From Virgibacillus litoralis (GTDB lineage: Bacteria; Bacillota; Bacilli; Bacillales; Amphibacillaceae), in NCBI RefSeq assembly GCF_017873675.1, contig NZ_JAGGKK010000003.1:185086-249085 (forward strand): DNA of 64,000 nucleotides. The letters are read 5' to 3'. Below the pieces are notes generated by a model. The model was not told where the DNA came from and searched no databases. It saw nothing but the letters and a program-made list of their open reading frames with translations. Made by a program: the position numbers and the translations under genes. Shown in pieces: positions 62,225 through 64,000 of the stretch. Position 1 is the stretch's first letter. Every line of letters begins with the position of its first letter.

Positions 62225-63363
62225 TGCATAGCCCCTTCTTTTGTACCAGCGATAATTTGTTCACCACGCTGAAAAAGTAAATCCTTTTCCCTTCCATATA
62301 AGGCAACCTGTGCTTGAGCATCCCGCATCCATTTCTCTACAGGAAACTCTTCCACAAAGCCATGCCCACCAAGCAATTGAACAGCTGAATCCGTAACATA
62401 GCGAACAGAACGATGGGCACGATACAACGCCCGAGAAGCTAATCCATCTGACTCTGAACCCTGTTCATCTGCTTTAACAGCAGCTTCCTTTACAAGGTGA
62501 TTCGAAATTCTTGTTTCCATTGCCATTGAAGCGATTCGAAACGATACCCCTTGAAACTTTGCAATTGCTTGACCAAATGCTTTCCGTTCCGCCGTATACT
62601 CTGTAACATAATCAAGTGCAGCCTCCATTAAACCGACTTCTTTTGCTGCCTGTAATATTCGAATCCGAGTACGAACCTGTCTAAGTAAATCATCGGCTAT
62701 ATAACCTTCTGCCACCATACAGTTTTTGGGAACATATAGACCATCAAAAGAAAACCGCCCAAGTCCAGATGTAAGTAACCCTAAGCGGTAATCACCTTGC
62801 TCAACCGTCCAATGGTTGTGATTATCTAACCAGAGCACAACACTTTTTCCTAGTGAATTTTTCGCTGCTATTATCATATATTCAGCGAAGGACGCCATTC
62901 GAACTGGTTGTGAAGTTCCCTGCAGGATGTACCCATCAGCTTCTTCTGTAATGAATAATCGGTCCTCTCTAACTTCATCGGTATTAACCGTATTTACAAA
63001 AGCAGCAGTTCCATTATTGATTTGCGCATCTTTTGTTAAGCTCGTAACTGTTCTCTCCGAAAGAATACGTATCATAGAAGCTGCATCATTAGCGCCTGGT
63101 AACCCTTGAACAACATCGAGATCCCCATAACTGAGCGCTTGAACTAATTGCACTTGTGTAATTAACGGTAATTCTAATCCTTCTAAATATTCAGGTAACT
63201 CAAGTGATAAAAAACCCAGTTCTGCTAATTCATCAATAAGGTTTTTATCAACATAACGGTTTTGTTCGCATTCGCGTGCAATCGGACGAATTTTATCTTT
63301 AGCAATTTTTTTGGCTACTTCGATAAATGATGTTTCCTCTTCTGTTGGGCAAAACGAAATCAC
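62221..63363 (-). CDS. Acyl-CoA dehydrogenase-like protein lacking the catalytic glutamate
   Basis: This 380-residue protein has the acyl-CoA dehydrogenase fold but a changed active site. The C-terminus keeps ERKAFGQAIAKFQGVSFRIA and LLGGHGFVEEFPVEKWMRDAQ, then ALYGREKDLL where YEGTxQ is expected, so the base is missing. The usual TEPxAGSD loop is also absent (VNTVNTDEVREDRLFITEE). Start is GTG at 63363 after GGAGGAG. Overlapping coupling with the intact gene suggests a heterotetramer like the FadE/ChsE pairs of mycobacteria. Confidence 0.9.
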   Translation of the reverse strand: MISFCPTEEETSFIEVAKKIAKDKIRPIARECEQNRYVDKNLIDELAELGFLSLELPEYLEGLELPLITQVQLVQALSYGDLDVVQGLPGANDAASMIRILSERTVTSLTKDAQINNGTAAFVNTVNTDEVREDRLFITEEADGYILQGTSQPVRMASFAEYMIIAAKNSLGKSVVLWLDNHNHWTVEQGDYRLGLLTSGLGRFSFDGLYVPKNCMVAEGYIADDLLRQVRTRIRILQAAKEVGLMEAALDYVTEYTAERKAFGQAIAKFQGVSFRIASMAMETRISNHLVKEAAVKADEQGSESDGLASRALYRAHRSVRYVTDSAVQLLGGHGFVEEFPVEKWMRDAQAQVALYGREKDLLFQRGEQIIAGTKEGAMQ

Positions 63364-63407
63364 ATAGGCTCCTCCTTTTTTGCTTTAACATACCAGGAGT
63401 GAATATT

Positions 63408-63752
63408 TTATTTCGCTGCCTGATTATATGAAGCAAGAATATCCTGCAATTTTAACGCGAGTCCCATATTCCCTTTGATTTTCAATCGTCCAGTCATAAA
63501 TGCTTGTGTTCCATTTAATTTTCCATCAACCATTTTCAAAAAATCATCTGTGAACATATTCATTGTACAATCAGCATCCTCTATCTCACCTTCTGCCGCG
63601 TAACAATTTTCATCATTAAATACGATATGGTATGTGCCTGATTCATCTCCATTTATATTAAACTGATAAATTGCTTTCACCCCTTTTGCACGTGTTGGAT
63701 CATTTTTTATTGCCGAATCAATTTTCTTAAAAACCTCTTGTAACTCTGTCAT
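63408..63752 (-). CDS. SCP2 sterol-binding domain protein (first copy)
   Basis: This 114-residue stand-alone SCP2 protein reads AIYQFNINGDESGTYHIVFNDENCYAAEGE, MNMFTDDFLKMVDGKLNGTQAFMTGRLKIKGNMGLALKLQDIL, a paralogue of the gene at 57810. It heads the operon and starts after AAGGAGGATGCTAA. Members bind acyl-CoA or hydrophobic ligands. No FadR-type operator was recognised upstream. Confidence 0.93.
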   Translation of the reverse strand: MTELQEVFKKIDSAIKNDPTRAKGVKAIYQFNINGDESGTYHIVFNDENCYAAEGEIEDADCTMNMFTDDFLKMVDGKLNGTQAFMTGRLKIKGNMGLALKLQDILASYNQAAK

Positions 63753-63917
63753 TTAGCATCCTCCTTAAAGAATAAATAGTATGTAAAAAGCGTAGACCTA
63801 ATTGAAAATAAAATATATTCCTTATTATGTCGGGTTCTTGATTTTCGTTTTAAAGAGATACTACCTTTGTACGGACTGTAAAAGATAAAATAATAAGCAA
63901 AATTCTTTAGTCAAAGT

Positions 63918-63975
63918 AAAATCCGAACTATGATTCAAAATTCTTGAAATAGAATTCGAATTAGTTCGGATTTTT
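63918..63975. repeat. Long imperfect hairpin next to repeat copy P8
   Basis: AAAATCCGAACT (63918-63929) and AGTTCGGATTTT (63963-63974) are perfect inverses, with ATTC/GAATTC inner pairing around TTGAAATA. It ends in T on plus. A smaller CCGA...TCGG hairpin stands at the same place beside copy P5. Confidence 0.7.
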
Positions 63976-64000
63976 GCAGTTAAGAATGTATAACTACTTT
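63976..64000 (-). repeat. Dispersed TGCAGTAAG repeat, cut by the window edge (P8)
   Basis: TGCAGTTAAGAATGTATAAC plus five bases is the inverse of TATACATTCTTAACTGCA in copy P5. The rest of the element must lie beyond the edge. Confidence 0.65.

Noticed and set aside
63753..63960. FadR-type operator upstream of the beta-oxidation operon
   Set aside because: I searched for TGAATGAATANTCATTCA-like sequence and saw none; only loosely A+T-rich sequence is present.

Overview
The window looks like a chromosomal segment of a low-GC Gram-positive bacterium of the family Bacillaceae, probably a halotolerant relative of Virgibacillus, Oceanobacillus or Lentibacillus. The evidence is A+T-rich sequence, strong AGGAGG-type ribosome binding sites, frequent GTG and TTG starts, consensus sigma-A promoters, a cre box, B. 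subtilis-type genes (nagZ-namZ, murQ, ymaF, yyaL), a Tad pilus locus without an outer-membrane secretin, and GC-rich intergenic repeats of a kind common in this family. The genus is an inference. I see no rRNA, tRNA, CRISPR array, prophage or intact insertion sequence.

Region 1 (1-18000) is a cell-wall sugar salvage district. nagZ (cut by the window edge) and namZ trim GlcNAc and MurNAc from wall fragments outside the membrane. Facing them are two minus-strand operons. One is murQ plus a three-gene sugar ABC importer, behind a consensus promoter with a cre box. The other is a ten-gene operon: RpiR regulator, AmiE-like serine hydrolase, Dpp/Opp peptide importer, AnmK kinase, BadF-type sugar kinase and a second RpiR regulator. 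Together they read as a PTS-independent route: import of intact muropeptides and sugars, removal of the peptide inside the cell, two kinases giving MurNAc-6-phosphate, and the MurQ etherase.

Region 2 (18000-30350) holds a flavodoxin, two repeat clusters and a maltodextrin locus. malE-malF-malG, a GH31 alpha-glucosidase and a LacI regulator lie on minus. Two GH13 enzymes (neopullulanase-like and oligo-1,6-glucosidase) lie on plus. Two LacI-type operators overlap the malE promoter, and an intrinsic terminator sits in the leader of the GH13 pair.

Region 3 (30350-45400) has ymaF, a mixed-orientation repeat array, yyaL, a 44-residue small protein and a complete Gram-positive Tad/Flp pilus locus. 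The 57-residue Flp pilin is separated from the assembly genes by a terminator. A KaiC-like ATPase, a winged-helix protein and a large LuxR regulator sit at its upstream end.

Region 4 (45100-55880) is accessory: ferredoxin, CHY zinc finger, DUF2188, two further LuxR-type regulators (one with an ATPase domain), DUF4870, a berberine-bridge-type FAD oxidase, and an exported trio (DUF6230-like, DUF6114-like and a secreted coiled-coil protein) that has its clearest relatives in actinobacteria. I consider this trio the best candidate for an undescribed system.

Region 5 (55890-63752) is an eight-gene fatty-acid or cyclic-acid beta-oxidation operon: SCP2, two acyl-CoA dehydrogenases (one lacking the catalytic glutamate), enoyl-CoA hydratase, SDR, thiolase, SCP2 and acyl-CoA ligase.

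Running through all regions is a dispersed palindromic repeat (at least eight full or partial copies) built around TTGCACTTATGCAGTAAG.
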